Assembly (NCBI GenBank): GCA_027886175.1
Contig: JAJNNQ010000013.1
Coordinates: 7,831,501 to 7,895,500 of the forward strand
Source: Phylloscopus collybita
Taxonomy: Eukaryota; Chordata; Aves; Passeriformes; Phylloscopidae
Direction: 5' to 3'
Length of the DNA: 64,000 nt
Part shown: positions 1 to 12,570 of the stretch, piece after piece
How positions within the stretch are numbered: position 1 is the first letter of the stretch
Layout of the letters: every line of letters begins with the position of its first letter
The notes under the pieces: generated by a model
Databases searched by the model: none
Told to the model about the DNA's origin: nothing
The model's input: the letters and a program-made list of their open reading frames with translations, nothing else
Position numbers and translations under genes: made by a program

Positions 1-3000
1 CCTCACATTCTGCTTGTGCTTTTCAGGAGAAATTAGCTGTATGACAAAGTGCTGTTTTGTCTGTTTTCTTAACACTTCAGCTGGGGCTGGAACATAATTT
101 CTTACTTTTTGCTCATTTTTTCATCATGGATATTGCTTTTAATTTTAATGCCTGTTTCTTTTTCCAACACTGCTGGAGAAACCAGTGTATTTTTTTGTCA
201 AGCACTTCTCCAATAAGTGATGAGTATATCCTGTTTTGGGGTTTAATTCTGTTCCTTCTCTAGGCTGTCTTACAGAATTATTAACTATCTCTGTGGTTTG
301 GAATAGAACTCATTTAAATAAACGAGAGATCTGCACTGTTATGTTTTTTATATTTGTTTACATTGCATTGGTGTGAGATGGATCCCTCTCCAAATGTGCA
401 AGGGGATTTTTACACCCCGCTGGTATTCCACTCTTGGACTGTGTCTTTGCAAATGTAACATTACATGACGAAAAGTAAATTTTTGAAACAAACTTCCCAT
501 TAGTTTCAACTTGGCTTCTACAGTTATTTTCATTCCTAAGCAAATTCTACTAGGATTTAAATCAGCTGTACACAATTTCCAGCATCATCATCCTGATCTT
601 CCTGCTTCATTTAGGGATCTTAATGAAAATGCAGTTGGCTGCTCCTCGTGCATATAGACAGGAGCTAATCATCCTGAAGACACATCTTTTGGCAGAGCAA
701 CTGATCTAAGTAAATCAGGATGTCTCTGATGGTGAACTGATGATCCATGTTTTTACATTGATCAGATATCTGCTTACAACTGTATTTCACTTTGTAACAT
801 ACCCTTAGAAAGTGATTAATATTGCCAAATAATTTTCTGTTATTAAGAATTTCTAAAAATTCCCCCTGCATTTGACTTATTTTGATTACCAGTCCAGACA
901 TTCTGTACCAAGCACATCAGGTCCATTATCACATTTCTTGGGCCAGTGTCTCTGACTGGATAAAAACCGATGGTGAAAAGATTTTGTATTTTTAAAAATT
1001 ATTATTCTTTGTCTTTTTTCCTTTTTATTCCTCAAGTATTTGATCTTCAATTAAGCTTGCACAGCTTGCAATATCCTAGCCCATGTGTTAAGTCCTTGTC
1101 ATACCCCATGGCAGTTAAAGATTAAGAGAATATTGCCTGATGTCAACCTTCATTTAGTTTTTCTGTTCTGCAATAATGCCTTTGTAAATAAGTGAAATGT
1201 TTCTGTTTCTTAGGATTTCTTTACTAAATGTTTCTTATGCTTCTCAGTGCTGAAAGGAAAGTTTTGACTCTCAAATTTTTCAGGCAACTTTTTCTGCACT
1301 CCCAAATGACAGAAAGGAAATGCTTCCAGCTGTGGTCCAGTGCTACATAAAGAATATAAATCTCAGGATGGTAAGAAAAGAACTTCTCTGCCTACAAGGT
1401 CAGTCTTGAACTTGTTTGTGCTTCCCCAAAGCTTCTTCAGAGACTTTAAATAGGTCCTCTTTTGCCTTGAAATTGCTCTTTCTCATCTTGGTAATTTACA
1501 CTTTCAACTCTTGAGAAATGCTCAAGAATCAAATCTGACTTGGGCCTAAGGGATTCTGTGCCAGTAGTTCTGAGACTTATTTAAAACTAGGCAAGTGTGT
1601 CTGTCTTCATACAGACATAGGAATGAGGAGGCATTGAAATTAAGTGATTTACAAGGGAAAATTCTGGTGATAATATTGATATTCATAGTTTCCTGGCTTT
1701 CAGTCCTGTAATTGGATCTGTAAGCAATTCTTTCTGTGTCCTGTAGTTGTGCTATCCTGGCTGAAAAAGAGGCCAAACCATGGGCCTGAATATCAACATC
1801 CCCAGAAGTCAGGAAGTAGCCTGTAGATTCTCCCTTAAATATCTTCAGTGTGAAGTAAAATATGAAGTAAAATATGTACAGATCTCTGAATAGTGGTTTG
1901 AGTTTTTATTTTCTCCACTAGTTTTTATTTATACTATTTTTTTGATCTACGTCTGAACTGTTTGATGTTTGTGAGTCTGTAGAGGAGCTGGAAGAAGTAA
2001 ATAGTAGGCTGGTCACCAACCAGTGACTGACAGTTGTGATGAGAAAAATTCTGATGATAACTCTTCAGCTGGGCAGACTTGGAGGAAAAACAGATGAAAT
2101 CACTTTGGCTCAAATGGACGTCTGTAGCTTCATTAAATCTCTCACAAAGAAACAAACCCTTCCCTGATAGTTTTTACAAAGACAGGAACAGCCAGAATGC
2201 CAAGAGAAAGCTCAGCCCAGACCAACGCTTCAATGGCATTTCAGTGCAAAATTGCTGATTTCCTCCTCGGGCTGCAAGAACCAAGAGCAATACAAAGTCT
2301 CAGGCTTAGAATATTTTTAAAATATATTTTTCCCCTATTACAGTCAGCTTAAACTCAAACGTGAGACGAATGCTGGATCTGAAAGTGCAGCTTTCAGAGA
2401 GCAGTGAGTCTGGCATCCACACAGTGCATTGTGCTGCCAGTCCTTTTTGATGTAGCAACTCGTGTGCTTCCTCCTCCTGCCTGACGAGCTGGGGCTCTCT
2501 GTGCCATGATGTCGCTGTTGTGACAATGATATCGCCAGTTGCCTGCACCATCCCATCCTTTCTGATTTGGGCTTATAAGAAACAGCAGATTGGAAAAAAA
2601 ACAAGTAAATGTCAACGCTCTGGACTTAAAATTAAAATTAATCCTTTCTTCTGAGGATCTCATTGCACTTTTTCTACCTAGGCCGATTTTCCTGGGAATT
2701 ACAGAATTAGATGTTCTCATCTCACAAGTATGAGGCACCACAAGTTGAGCAGTTTGCCTGGGAGAATACCTGAAAAGTTTTGACTCCAAGAACAGATTCA
2801 CCCATACTGTACTACAGATACATACATATCTGTACTAGCCAGATAGCTGTTCCTGTCCAGGAGATCTTTGAGCTGGGGCCTGATGAGTCCAAATTATGAA
2901 TCCAGTAAAATAACTTTTACTGTTGCAGGACAGCTTTTAAGGGGAAAGCAGCTGCTTTTGATCAATGTGAGACTTATGATTAGGAGCTTAGAACCTTTGA

Positions 3001-4075
3001 AAACCAGGGCATCTGCTAGTATATAACATTCTGTGTGTGCTCAAGTACAGATTACACTGGCTTGGGATCTCCAGCTCAGCTGTGAAACAATTCACCTGTG
3101 CTCCAGCAAGGAGATACAAAAATACTTCTTCTCCATATCCTTTGCTGTTATCTTTCTGAACCTGGACAGCTCATTCGTCTCTCTGGTTCCTCATGGATTC
3201 AACCCTTCCATCATGCTGTTTCTTTCTCCTGTTATTTGCAGACTTTGTTTTTCCCTAACCTGCTGGTTACCCACAGTTACACATGATCTACCTGTGGGGC
3301 TTTGGGTTTCTGTTTTCCTTCCTCTCCCTCCTTCCTTCTCCCTGTGCAGTTTCCTTGTCTGGGCCTTCCTTTGCTTTTGTATCTTTCCAACTCTTTTATT
3401 TTGTGCTGTGCACCTCTTCACTCCTCCCTGCCTTCACCCTGGATATATCCTGTGCCTTCAACCAGTCTCCTGAGGAAGGCTGAGCCGTGGTGATGGCACA
3501 TTTACTCAGTTACTCAGATGTCTGGCAAAGTCTCCTCAAGTGCACTGGGAAGGCTGAGGAAGTTACTGGAGCAGCAGGAGATCTCTTTGAGCAGAAAGTT
3601 GGAGGTCAACTAACTAATGTCTGTAGTCATGTGGTAACAGAGATCTGCAAGCTCTGTGTCTTGTGAGAACACCCACTGAACCCCAGCTAAACTGTTTTGG
3701 ATTCTCATACTTCCAGTGCGCAGCAGCCCAGGGTTAGGCAGAGTATTTTGCAAAATGCTCTGAATAAATGAACTTGTATAATTAGCAAATAAACTTTTTC
3801 ACCAACTTGCCAGTAATCCACTTCATTTCCCTGCAGTGGTTTCTGAGGTCAGCTGAAAAAGTAGTCATTTCACTTGAACCTGCTCCTGATAAGCTTTTTT
3901 CTCTGATTAATATTATGGTCTTTTCTCTGGTCCCTGGTCACTGTCCTTTCTCAGTGCAGCCTGTTGGCTTGGATGGTATTTGCAGGGCTCCATATAAACA
4001 CCTGAGTTAACCTATTAGCTTAGGTAGTGAAAGCAGTTTTTATAGATCACTGTTACCTTTCCAGGGCTAACAAAT
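1..4075. other. noncoding DNA, no gene recognised
   Basis: I see no gene, RNA gene or recognisable transposon here. Open frames are short and have no family resemblance. A 12-bp direct duplication (core TGAAGTAAAATA, twice) lies at about 1851-1874. The stretch 3200-3440 is strongly pyrimidine-rich on the plus strand, which removes stops and yields a spurious Phe/Leu/Ser/Cys-rich frame at 3033-3473. Confidence 0.6.
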
Positions 4076-4094
4076 TCTCTCTCTCTCTCTCTCT
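4076..4094. repeat. (TC)n microsatellite
   Basis: Uninterrupted TC dinucleotide run of about nine units in otherwise unique DNA. It is a short simple repeat with no associated gene. Confidence 0.9.
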
Positions 4095-6620
4095 TTGTTC
4101 TTTTATAGGTGTGTTAACCTGGGAAACTGTTTCTTGTACCTGTGCGTGATCATTGAGAATGACCTTAGTATTTCTCCTTACAGAACTACTGTGCCCCATC
4201 CTTGTCTCCATACCCATCTCTGAAGCTTCTTTCAGGCTAATCTAATGGTTGGCTTCAAATTTCTCTTCCTTCAAAACTCCTCTGAGAATTCACTTCAATG
4301 ACTCTTATAAATGACAGCTTCAATGACAGGTAAAGTAATTAACCTACTAATAAAACTAATTAATAAAATAACCCCCTAAACCATGTTTTATAATCTCAAA
4401 ACTGGCCACAATCAGACTAACCATTTGCTGATTTTCTTCCTGTATTTCTGTGTTGTCCATTCTTGTCTCATCTAATCTACATCATGGCTGAGTCCATGCT
4501 AACTTCTGTGTATTTTTGTGCATTATTAATGCGCATGGGAGTCCTGATAATACAGCATGTACATGTGATTTGGAAAATATATGCATGTGGATATTGCCTT
4601 CCAACTGAACTAGATCCAGAGAGAGAGACATGGGAGGCAGATCTTCTGCTCCCACAGCTAGTGTGTGTATGCAAAGCACCAGACTGAAGGAGCATCTATA
4701 TTACTGCTTGCTCAAAGCAGCAGAGACTCTGTCATACATAATACAGAGACATCATTACTAATATAAAACACTGCTGGGGAGAAGGGACACATGGGCGGGC
4801 CAAGAAGGCAGATGGCTTTTAGTGGCATGCTGCTTTCAGTTCTTCTACCTTTGTAATTTGTGCAATTTAAAGCTTTTGGTTACTGTTTTTAGTCCGCTGT
4901 CCATTGGCCCTTGTGGGAGTTTTTGTTGTTGTGTGAGAATGCAGTGTATTTTTAGTGAGGGCCACAGCCAATCGTGAGTGCTGTGTTCTCCTGGCGACTG
5001 GTGTTACAAAGGCAGCCTAGTCAAGAATAGCTGTTATGATCAGCTGGTTTGCTGAAGAATTGATGAAAATAGCAGTTGTCCCGGCCATAGAAGCTCTGCT
5101 CTGTTGTACTGCAGGGTTTTGTGGTTGCTCTGTAAGGCACTAGTACTGAGGTGGACAGCTCTTTGGCAGCTAAAGAGGGACGATGGACATAAAATATACC
5201 TCTAAGAGAGGCAGTTTGTAAGTGGGGAGAGGGATGTATGAGAGCATCTTCCCTCTTTTGCATAGTGATGGAAAAATTCTTTGAGGGGGCAGGAACAAGA
5301 AGGAGCCAAGGGGCCCTTCCTGTGCTTTAGGAACGGTGTTTAGGAAATTTGGGGCTGCTTCTGGCCCTCTTGTGTGGCTTGGCCCAATAGTGAAAGCACA
5401 GAAGCATTTTTAAGGAAGTCACTGGAGAAGGGAGAAGCAGGAAATGGTGGCAATTTTGTGAGGCACCCTCTCTTCTGCTCTAATTTCTAGACTGAAGAAA
5501 TTATAAAAAGCTTGGGGAAGGTTTAATGGAAGCTTCTGAACTAGAAAGAAGTCCAAGATGCAAAGCCTGCTGTTTGGATTTGGATCTCTTTCGCTTTCTT
5601 CTTGTGTGGTTTTTTTTTTGGGTTTTTTTTTTTTTTCCCAACCTTTCTGAATTTTCTGATACTTTGCATCCATCTCTGATTTTTATCTTATTTATGTGAG
5701 TCCCTCTCTAATTACAGCAGGTAAAATGAGCTCAGCTAAGCATAAGCTTTATTGTACTGCAATGTGGTTTTAACCTTTACACAGTCTGCATTTTCAAGGC
5801 AGTTTAATACCAAACTGTATTCGCACAGGTAAAATTCATATGCATGTTACCAAGTGTAGGAATTCTTATACTGAAAAGCCAATACTCGAGCAAACAGTCT
5901 TGCCAAGGACTTTGGTTGCATTTCTGTTGCTGAGTGGGGTAAAATCATGAGAAATAACAAGAACTTTTTTTCAGACTCACAGCTCAGAGGAATTTTGAAA
6001 TATCCTTTCATACGTATGCTAGTTCTTTTGAGCTCAGATGATTTTTCAGCCTGGAGCCTAGGTACCAGATGAATTCTTGAAATTAGTTTAGGAATTTTCT
6101 AGGCATGCTTTTGGATTAATTTTTAGATTCCAGCTTACTATATTTTTATCCATTTCCTATACTCTCAACATACATCTGATTTTTCTTAAAATCAGAATTT
6201 GAGTGAACATGAAGCAGGAATGTAACAGCCTATTTTCAACTCTGTATTCAGGAGTTGTTATAATTCACAATGCATACAGTAGCTATAAAAAGACACATTA
6301 TATTTTCAAGGTCTGTCACATTATTTACAATGTGAGAACATAAAAACTCCCTGATGTTTCCTGATAAACAGTCAGACCCAGTAGCACTGCTGAACAACGG
6401 GTTAGGTACCTCAGGTGCACAACCAGCTTCAGGTGGAGTAGAAACATACTCTTTTTAGAGGACAAGAGGGTACTCCAATATCTGCAATTTCAAATGCTGG
6501 AGTATATGGGTTAACAGAAATATTTCTCATATTGTGTGGTCTACCACTGCTACCTTCCAGGCAGTCAGTCATCTAAGCAAAATTTCCACATGAGTGGCTG
6601 CTGAAAAACACAATGCCCCT
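4095..6620. other. noncoding DNA, no gene recognised
   Basis: Nothing gene-like is visible. The only local structure is a T-rich tract at 5610-5636 (T10, GGG, T14). Open frames on both strands are below 90 codons and have random-looking composition. Confidence 0.6.
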
Positions 6621-6624
6621 TACC

Positions 6625-6700
6625 CTAGGGTGAATCCTAGTTTTGTTAAAGTCAATGACAAAACTGCCTTTGACTTCAATGGGGTCAGGACTGGTGATAT
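6625..6700. repeat. fragment of an ancient amniote repeat with a dyad GTCAA/TTGAC core
   Basis: The segment contains AAAGTCAATG followed a few bases later by CTTTGACTTCAATGG, so the two halves form an imperfect inverted repeat. It is flanked by GGTGAATCCTAG on one side and GGGGTCAGGACT on the other. I recognise this wording from old, dispersed, palindromic repeats in reptile and bird genomes (AGTCAATGG...CCATTGACTTCAATGG...). I cannot name the Repbase family with certainty. It may derive from an old DNA transposon terminus. No coding potential is expected. Confidence 0.55.
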
Positions 6701-9195
6701 CTGATTTCCACTTGAGTTTAGGATTGGAGGTATCTTGCAGGAAAACAACTCAGTCTTCCACTTAACAATTTGCAGGTTTTTCATCTTTATTATGGCCAAA
6801 GAGAGTTTATCCTCTTAACCTAGATGTGCCCTTAGAAGATATTATTGCCCACGTCTTCAGAGGTCACCACTTCCTCACTCTTTAAATTGTTCTAGGGTTA
6901 GTTACACAACTGGAAATTGTGGTTTCAGCAGGGATATTTGACCTGGAGTGAATTGGGGTTTGCTCACATGTACTGCATAGACCATGGATAAAGCAAAAAC
7001 CAGGAGATGCAGATTTGGCTGTGAGTGTTAAACACTGTGTCAGGAAAGGGCATGTGCCCATAATTCAGGTCACTAGAAGAGTGTCACCACCTTGTGGCTC
7101 CTTCATGTGCTGAAGCCCACCACTTAGCAGAGCTGTGTGCACAGCTAATTCCTGTCAAGGAAGAACCTTACAAGGATAGAAGGCTATGTGGGCCTTGACA
7201 GCTTGCCTGAACCAAATCTTTTTCTTAAGGCCAAGTGAGAACTTTGATCTCGGAGTCTTACATTCAGGTTGGAAAAGCCTTTTTTGTGCTCCTTCTCTGC
7301 TGATCCTGGTATTCCCACAGAGCTGCTGCCATAGGCTGAGGCTGCTGGTGAGATGTCAGTAATGTGCTCTGTGCACCTTCAGAGAGTGGGAGGTATCTCA
7401 CAACAGCTTTGGTGCAACAGCCACATCTGGCCTTTTTTTACCTTAACGTAGCTTTTGTTGTCTGCTTGGTTTTGGTAGTGCTCCAAAATGACATTTCAAG
7501 CAGCAAACTTCCCAGCTTCTGGGATACAGCCTTTCTGTACTTATGTTTAAGAGCCACCCTCGGGCCTACTAGGTGCTCACAGAAAAACTTGTGGTTATAC
7601 ACACACTAGAAACTGAATCAGCCCTTACAATGAGATGTTTTCCACAGGTAAGTGTAAGGCCCTGGTGGGCACAGCTGTGCTCAGGTGCTGGTGAATGCTC
7701 TGGTGTATGGAACTGGACTGATGGGTTGGTGTGTGGGATCTGCCATTTTAATGCCCCTGCAGTGTTCTGTTTATGTCTAAAATGGATGCTGCTGGGCTCA
7801 ATCACTGGAGAATGGTATAAATCAGGCAAAACCAGAACGAATGGAAAATATAACAAAATTGCTGGAACAATACAAAAGGACTCCTTCAGCAGGGCTCAGA
7901 GCTTTAATTTATTTCAAGAAAAATGACTGATTCATTTGAGCAATAGCTGCTCTGATCCCTTACATGTGCAAATGGCTGGCAAAGGCAGGCTTCTAGATTT
8001 GCAAGTGACAGAAATAGTTTTGTTATGCAGTATGTGTTGCAGGACTGCAGGCTCAGATGTGTTTTATAAGAAGAGAAGGTTTCCCCTCATTTCTTATTAT
8101 ATAGTTCTTCCACATTAGAGTGTCCTCTTTTTGTTATGTGCTGCATCCCTGTGTACCAAGCAAACAGTTCCGATGGCTGACCATAAACTGTTTTGGTATC
8201 TCTGATCTGTATCTCCCCCTCTGTGGAAGAAATCTATTCTTATTTACGTGAACACTTATGTAGCATACAATTTACTTTCAAAATGATTCCATAATTCCAT
8301 AATTCACAAGACTGCACCACTTTGGTGCCAGCGTTTCTTTTGCATCTTGTTTGTTTGAAAGAAGATTCTTCTGGCATTTTTTGAATTATAAGTTGGAAAA
8401 CAAGAATTTTTTTTTTCCCTCTTGACTTCAAAGCAAACACAACAATAAAGACTTTACAGGTAGATCCTTGTGGGAAGCCTGCTGACACCTTATTTAGTGT
8501 CTGATTTTAAATTATGAGAAGAAGAGTGAACTTGTTCAATGTATTTTGTGCCATTCAAATTCTGACTGTGAGGTACTGTATGCTATTAGAGCAATGAAAC
8601 TGCGGCCCTTGTGCAACGCAAGGCAGCTGGGATTTTGAAGCTGGGCTTGTGGTAAGTGTGCCACAGCTGTACATTGTGAAGCTGCTGACCCCTGCTCACC
8701 CAGGAAGGTCCTAGGGCTTAGATGGAGCCATGTGCTCAGACCAGAAGATGGCAGGGAGAGCAGAAATAATGCTGCACTTCATTCTGTAGTAGCTTTTGTG
8801 CTGAGCAGGTAGGTCTGCACTCTTATTTCCAGGAAAAACAGTTTGAAACAGCGAACTCACAGTGGAAGTTTTGGACTCTTCTGTCAAGGTTTTTAAGTCT
8901 AAATTCAGCAGCTATCCATCAGACAAGGTGTAGGTAGTTGATCTTGCCTGGCTGCAAGGAGATGGACCAGCAGATCTCTTGAGGTTCCTTTTGGCTGTAA
9001 ACTTACCTAGTTTTATTGTTATAATGATGAAATTTGGAGTGAGAACAACTGAAAGGGAGAAAAGAAATTGTGCTAGCTGAGCAATAGCAGAAAAGGTAAA
9101 CACTTCTCATATTTTCCTTTTTCTGTCAGGTGATTGCTTTTAAAATGAGCAGTTACTGTAATACTATCATCCTTTCCATTATAATTTCCTTTGTG
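6701..9195. other. noncoding DNA, no gene recognised
   Basis: Unique-looking sequence. A perfect splice-donor string (CACAG|GTAAGT) occurs at 7643-7653, but the sequence upstream has no convincing coding frame. No repeats beyond short homopolymers were recognised. Confidence 0.55.
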
Positions 9196-9196
9196 A

Positions 9197-9202
9197 TTTA
9201 TT
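9197..9202 (-). promoter_or_regulatory. AATAAA polyadenylation-signal match, minus strand
   Basis: The plus strand reads TTTATT, so the minus strand carries the canonical AATAAA hexamer. It lies 47 nt past the stop codon of the minus-strand open frame ending at 9250. Such hexamers are common by chance in AT-rich DNA. It is listed only because of its placement behind the most protein-like frame in the window. Confidence 0.3.
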
Positions 9203-9249
9203 GGTGTTGGGTCAAAAGGTGACCCAAAAGATTGGTGAAAATCGGTGAT

Positions 9250-9588
9250 TTACAGCTGGGTCCACCAGGGACTCAACTTCTCAGCCTCAGAAAATTCAAG
9301 AGTGTATGACTGGTTATATTTGTAGCTGTGATCAAAGTGCATCAGAGGACTTGGCAGCACATCCTTGAAGTGATCAGCTTTTGGGCTGTTCTGTGCTACT
9401 GTACTAAGTTGTTGCACATTTTTGGTAGGGAGAGTTTTTTTGTCCAGTTCTGGGCAATTTTGATTCTGAGGTGCAGGTGAAGGCAGTTGAACTGTGTTGA
9501 AGGTTGTGGCTGGAGATGCCACAGCTGAAGTGTCAGGATCCTGCCTTTTTGTTGGTGCAGAGGTCAGAACCTGATTTGAACTTTGTTG
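9250..9588 (-). other. protein-like open stretch, unidentified (possible terminal exon or pseudogene fragment)
   Basis: On the minus strand this frame is open for 112 codons, from just after an in-frame TAA at 9589-9591 to a stop at 9250-9252. There is no in-frame ATG near the beginning (a GTG lies at 9520-9522), so if it is coding it would have to be an internal or last exon rather than a whole gene. The translation is rich in Ser, Thr, Pro, Gln and Asn, lacks isoleucine and has one cysteine, like a disordered protein tail; it ends in PWWTQL. I do not recognise the family. No clear polypyrimidine tract and acceptor were seen upstream. Frames of this length can occur by chance in 64 kb, so coding status is doubtful. 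Confidence 0.25.
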
Positions 9589-10179
9589 TTATGGTGGGCT
9601 GAACTTTGCCTGGGGCGTGCCCCTAAACTCTCAAGGTGCGGCAGGCACAATGCACACCAGCATCCAGCCTGTCTGACATGACTGCTTCACATGAAGGGGA
9701 AAAAACAGCTCCTAGAAGGAGGTGTTTCCACCCTAGCATGGACACAAGGTCAGCCTGACCTATTATCTATTTCTGTCTGAGGTAAACAAAACCACTTATT
9801 ACCAAATAGCAGCATCCACACAGGTGATCAATATGGGGACGTCTGCAGCTTGTTCCTTTTGTGAATGTAATAGTCTCCTCTGTTTTCTTTCCTTTGATAT
9901 TTTCATCAGAATAATTCAGTCTGACAATGTTTTTAAGTTACTGAGAACAACCAAGGGATAAACAGTTCAGTCACCTTGGCCTCTTTCTTCTCCTAGTACT
10001 AAAGGAGAGGCTAGCAGTTACTATGATATAGTATTTTACTCATTGACTTTCTTTTGAAGGTTCATAGTGTGGAAGCTGTTTAAAAATCAATTTGCATAAA
10101 TGCTTTTTAACAACAAAAAAAAGTTTACTCTTCCTTGACTTATTAGTATTTTTTTACATAGCAATTAGATACAAAATCT

Positions 10180-10242
10180 TGTGTGCTTGTGTGTGCAGAT
10201 ATATGAATATGTATTCACACACACATGCACATATGTATGCAC
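10180..10242. repeat. GT/CA-rich imperfect inverted repeat
   Basis: A TG-rich arm at 10180-10195 faces a CA-rich arm at 10216-10231 across an AT-rich loop, so the strand could fold into a hairpin with a few mismatches. It probably arose from degraded TG and CA microsatellites. Confidence 0.6.
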
Positions 10243-11689
10243 AAAACTTGTCTCCTGTAGCTGGAAACAGTTCAACTGAGAAAAATTATGTGCACACCAA
10301 AACAATTGTGATTTTTCAACAAGATCCCAGTGTTTTCTTTGTAAAAAACTAGGATTGGAAAAACATGAGGTTTTCCTGCCAGATTCCATTCATTTTCAGC
10401 AGGAACAATCTGCTCCTCTCAGCTGAACGTTTTACAGCAAGAATGGCTGGAACTGAGGAACCAGCTCCTGTTTGGAAATAGTAATTGTTTTTAATGAAAA
10501 TGCCTGCCTACCATTTGGAGCTAATACCAGAACCACGATTCCACTAGGACAAAGCATCAGCTGGACAGAAATATACAGTGCAAGAGGGCAAGATGTCACA
10601 TTACCAGGAAAGCAAAGGAGAAGGTCTTTATTTTTTTCCTGCTTTTTCTTTTTCTCTCCTTTTCTGTTGGTTTCATCTGTAGTTCCCGAAGAGATACCAG
10701 ATAATAAAAAGGGCAAGGGCCAAAAATCACCTGGTGGTGACTGGAGTCATGCCAAACCATTGTATGTTTGAAAACAAAACTGATGGTAAAGGAACAGTGT
10801 GTTAGACCTCCCTGATAGTTAGGGTTTGCTTGGAAAAAATATAGCCAGCTTGGCAAAAATAATCTGATGTACAAGAAGATGGATGTGACTGAAAAAGCCT
10901 GGGAGTTCAGCTTTCTACAATCCTATCCACTCTTTGCAGAAGCCAGCATCTCAAGATATAGTAAAGTGTTTTAAGTAGATTCAATGTAGTAGAGATTCAA
11001 TGAATCCTTCGTTATCTCTATTTAGAGCCAGGTTTTGCTGCAGTTCTTATGACTGGATACAGATTGGGAAATCACAGAAGCAGAATATATTTGGCTACAT
11101 TTAAGGCCAGATGAATATTTACAAGAACAATGACTCCTGAAATCAAAAATCTATGGTTGTGCAAGCCCGTTAATGGCTTTTACATAACATGCTTTCCTTG
11201 TCCATCTCAGCTTTTTACCTTCTATAGTAATGGGCTCTGGCAAGGTATCTAATGCTCTGCATCTCTTCCCGTGTTTTCAGTGGTGTGAGTCACCAGCACT
11301 ACTATTAAAGACATCTCCCAATTAACAACAGAAAGTTAAAGCTGACCCTTTCACCCACCCTTGCTGTTTACAAGGTTTTCAGCATTTACTGGTTTTGCTG
11401 CCTCAAGCTTAGCTGTGAAGACCAGATTTCTCTCTCTTAGTCTGACACAACTTTTCTGCAATTCAGTTTATACCATATAGTTAACAAGCTCAGAATGTAG
11501 TCTTGTTAGCACAAGAGCATCTTATTTTCTATTACTTATTTAGGTTTTATTTTAAATGGAAGGAGTATATTGAAAAGACATGAAGTATAGAATTATATCC
11601 ATGATAGCCTGAGAATATTAGAGAGGACTGAAAGATTTGAAGGGACAGGTCTTACCTTTTTCAGGTGAGCTGATACAACACGAAATAGG

Positions 11690-11805
11690 TTGTAATAGAA
11701 ATTACAATGCATAGTATTATATATAAAAATAATAGTTATAGAAATAGTTACATTAAAAATAATGTTATAATAGGTTATAACAAAAATATGATTAAAAATA
11801 TGTTC
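11690..11805. repeat. A/T-rich cryptic simple repeat
   Basis: About 115 bp composed almost wholly of A and T, with recurrent AATAGTTA, TTAAAAATA and GGTTATAAC words. No single repeat unit can be fixed. Confidence 0.6.
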
Positions 11806-12146
11806 TCAGATAGAACTTGCTGTCTTGCCAAATTAGTGAAATGGATGGTCTAGAACTTAGGCTATGATTCCATCTCTTAGGGAAAATATCTATTTGGATA
11901 CATCTCAACAGTGTCTAATACAATGATGACACTATCTATTTTCACAGCACATGCAGGATGGCTTTTGATATCAATGACCATAGGGAACAAAGGCAAACAG
12001 AAGTGTGAACTCACTCTCACCCCAATAATTCCACTGTGATAACACAGGTTAATGCTGAAAATAATTCAGGTCACTGTGTGAATTTACTAGACCCACAGCA
12101 GGTTCTTTACAGGCATTTCAGTTTATCATGCTGTATTTTAAGAAGT

Positions 12147-12147
<1 letters not shown>

Positions 12148-12182
<35 letters not shown>
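12148..12182 (+). repeat. poly(A) run, 35 bases
   Basis: Uninterrupted 35-base A run. No AATAAA lies within the preceding 40 bases and no clear target duplication is visible, so a retroposed origin is not supported. It is the longest homopolymer but one in the window. Confidence 0.9.
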
Positions 12183-12185
<3 letters not shown>

Positions 12186-12456
12186 CCCTTAATTTGTAGC
12201 TGTCACAGAAAGCTGTCCCACTGAAAAATTGGACTTTCACCTAGAAATCTTTGAGTTGTCTTCCTATACGTTCAGTCTGTGTTGGAAGAGCAAAGAAGGA
12301 ATAAAGGTTGTAGCCAGCTTTGAAAATGCCCAAATTTGATAGTGCAAGGTGTGGGTCTGCTCTTGTGGTAGAACTGCATGTACTCTTGTGATGTTCCAGA
12401 GTAGCCAGCTTGGATGGCTCTAACCCAGGCTTCAGCCTCCTTCTCAGAGGTCTGAA

Positions 12457-12570
12457 TGGCTGCATGTACTGGAGCATTAGAAATGTATTCTAAATGGTTA
12501 CATGTACTGAAGTATTAGAAATATATTCTAAGTGGTTACACATACTGGAGTATTAGAAATACATTCTAAG
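12457..12570 (+). repeat. 38-bp minisatellite, three units
   Basis: Three head-to-tail units of exactly 38 bp start with TGG(C/T)T(G/A)CA and end with ATTCTAA(A/G). They differ by point substitutions only, with no indels. Each unit contains a 6-bp dyad, TTAGAA and TTCTAA, separated by 5 bp. The array begins and ends sharply: a TTG remnant of the next unit follows position 12570, then unrelated sequence. Confidence 0.93.

Larger units (their letters stand above)
9592..12147. other. noncoding DNA, no gene recognised
   Basis: No gene seen. A GT/CA-rich segment at 10180-10242 has imperfect inverted symmetry. A degenerate A/T-rich stretch at 11690-11805 repeats ATAGTTA, AAAAATAAT and GTTATAA words without a fixed period. 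The rest looks unique. Confidence 0.55.

Noticed and set aside
3033..3473. 146-codon hydrophobic, membrane-like frame
   Set aside because: Produced by a pyrimidine-rich stretch that suppresses stops; two other frames on the same strand are also open here.
12036..12224. Poly-lysine protein
   Set aside because: Translation of the 35-base poly(A) run.
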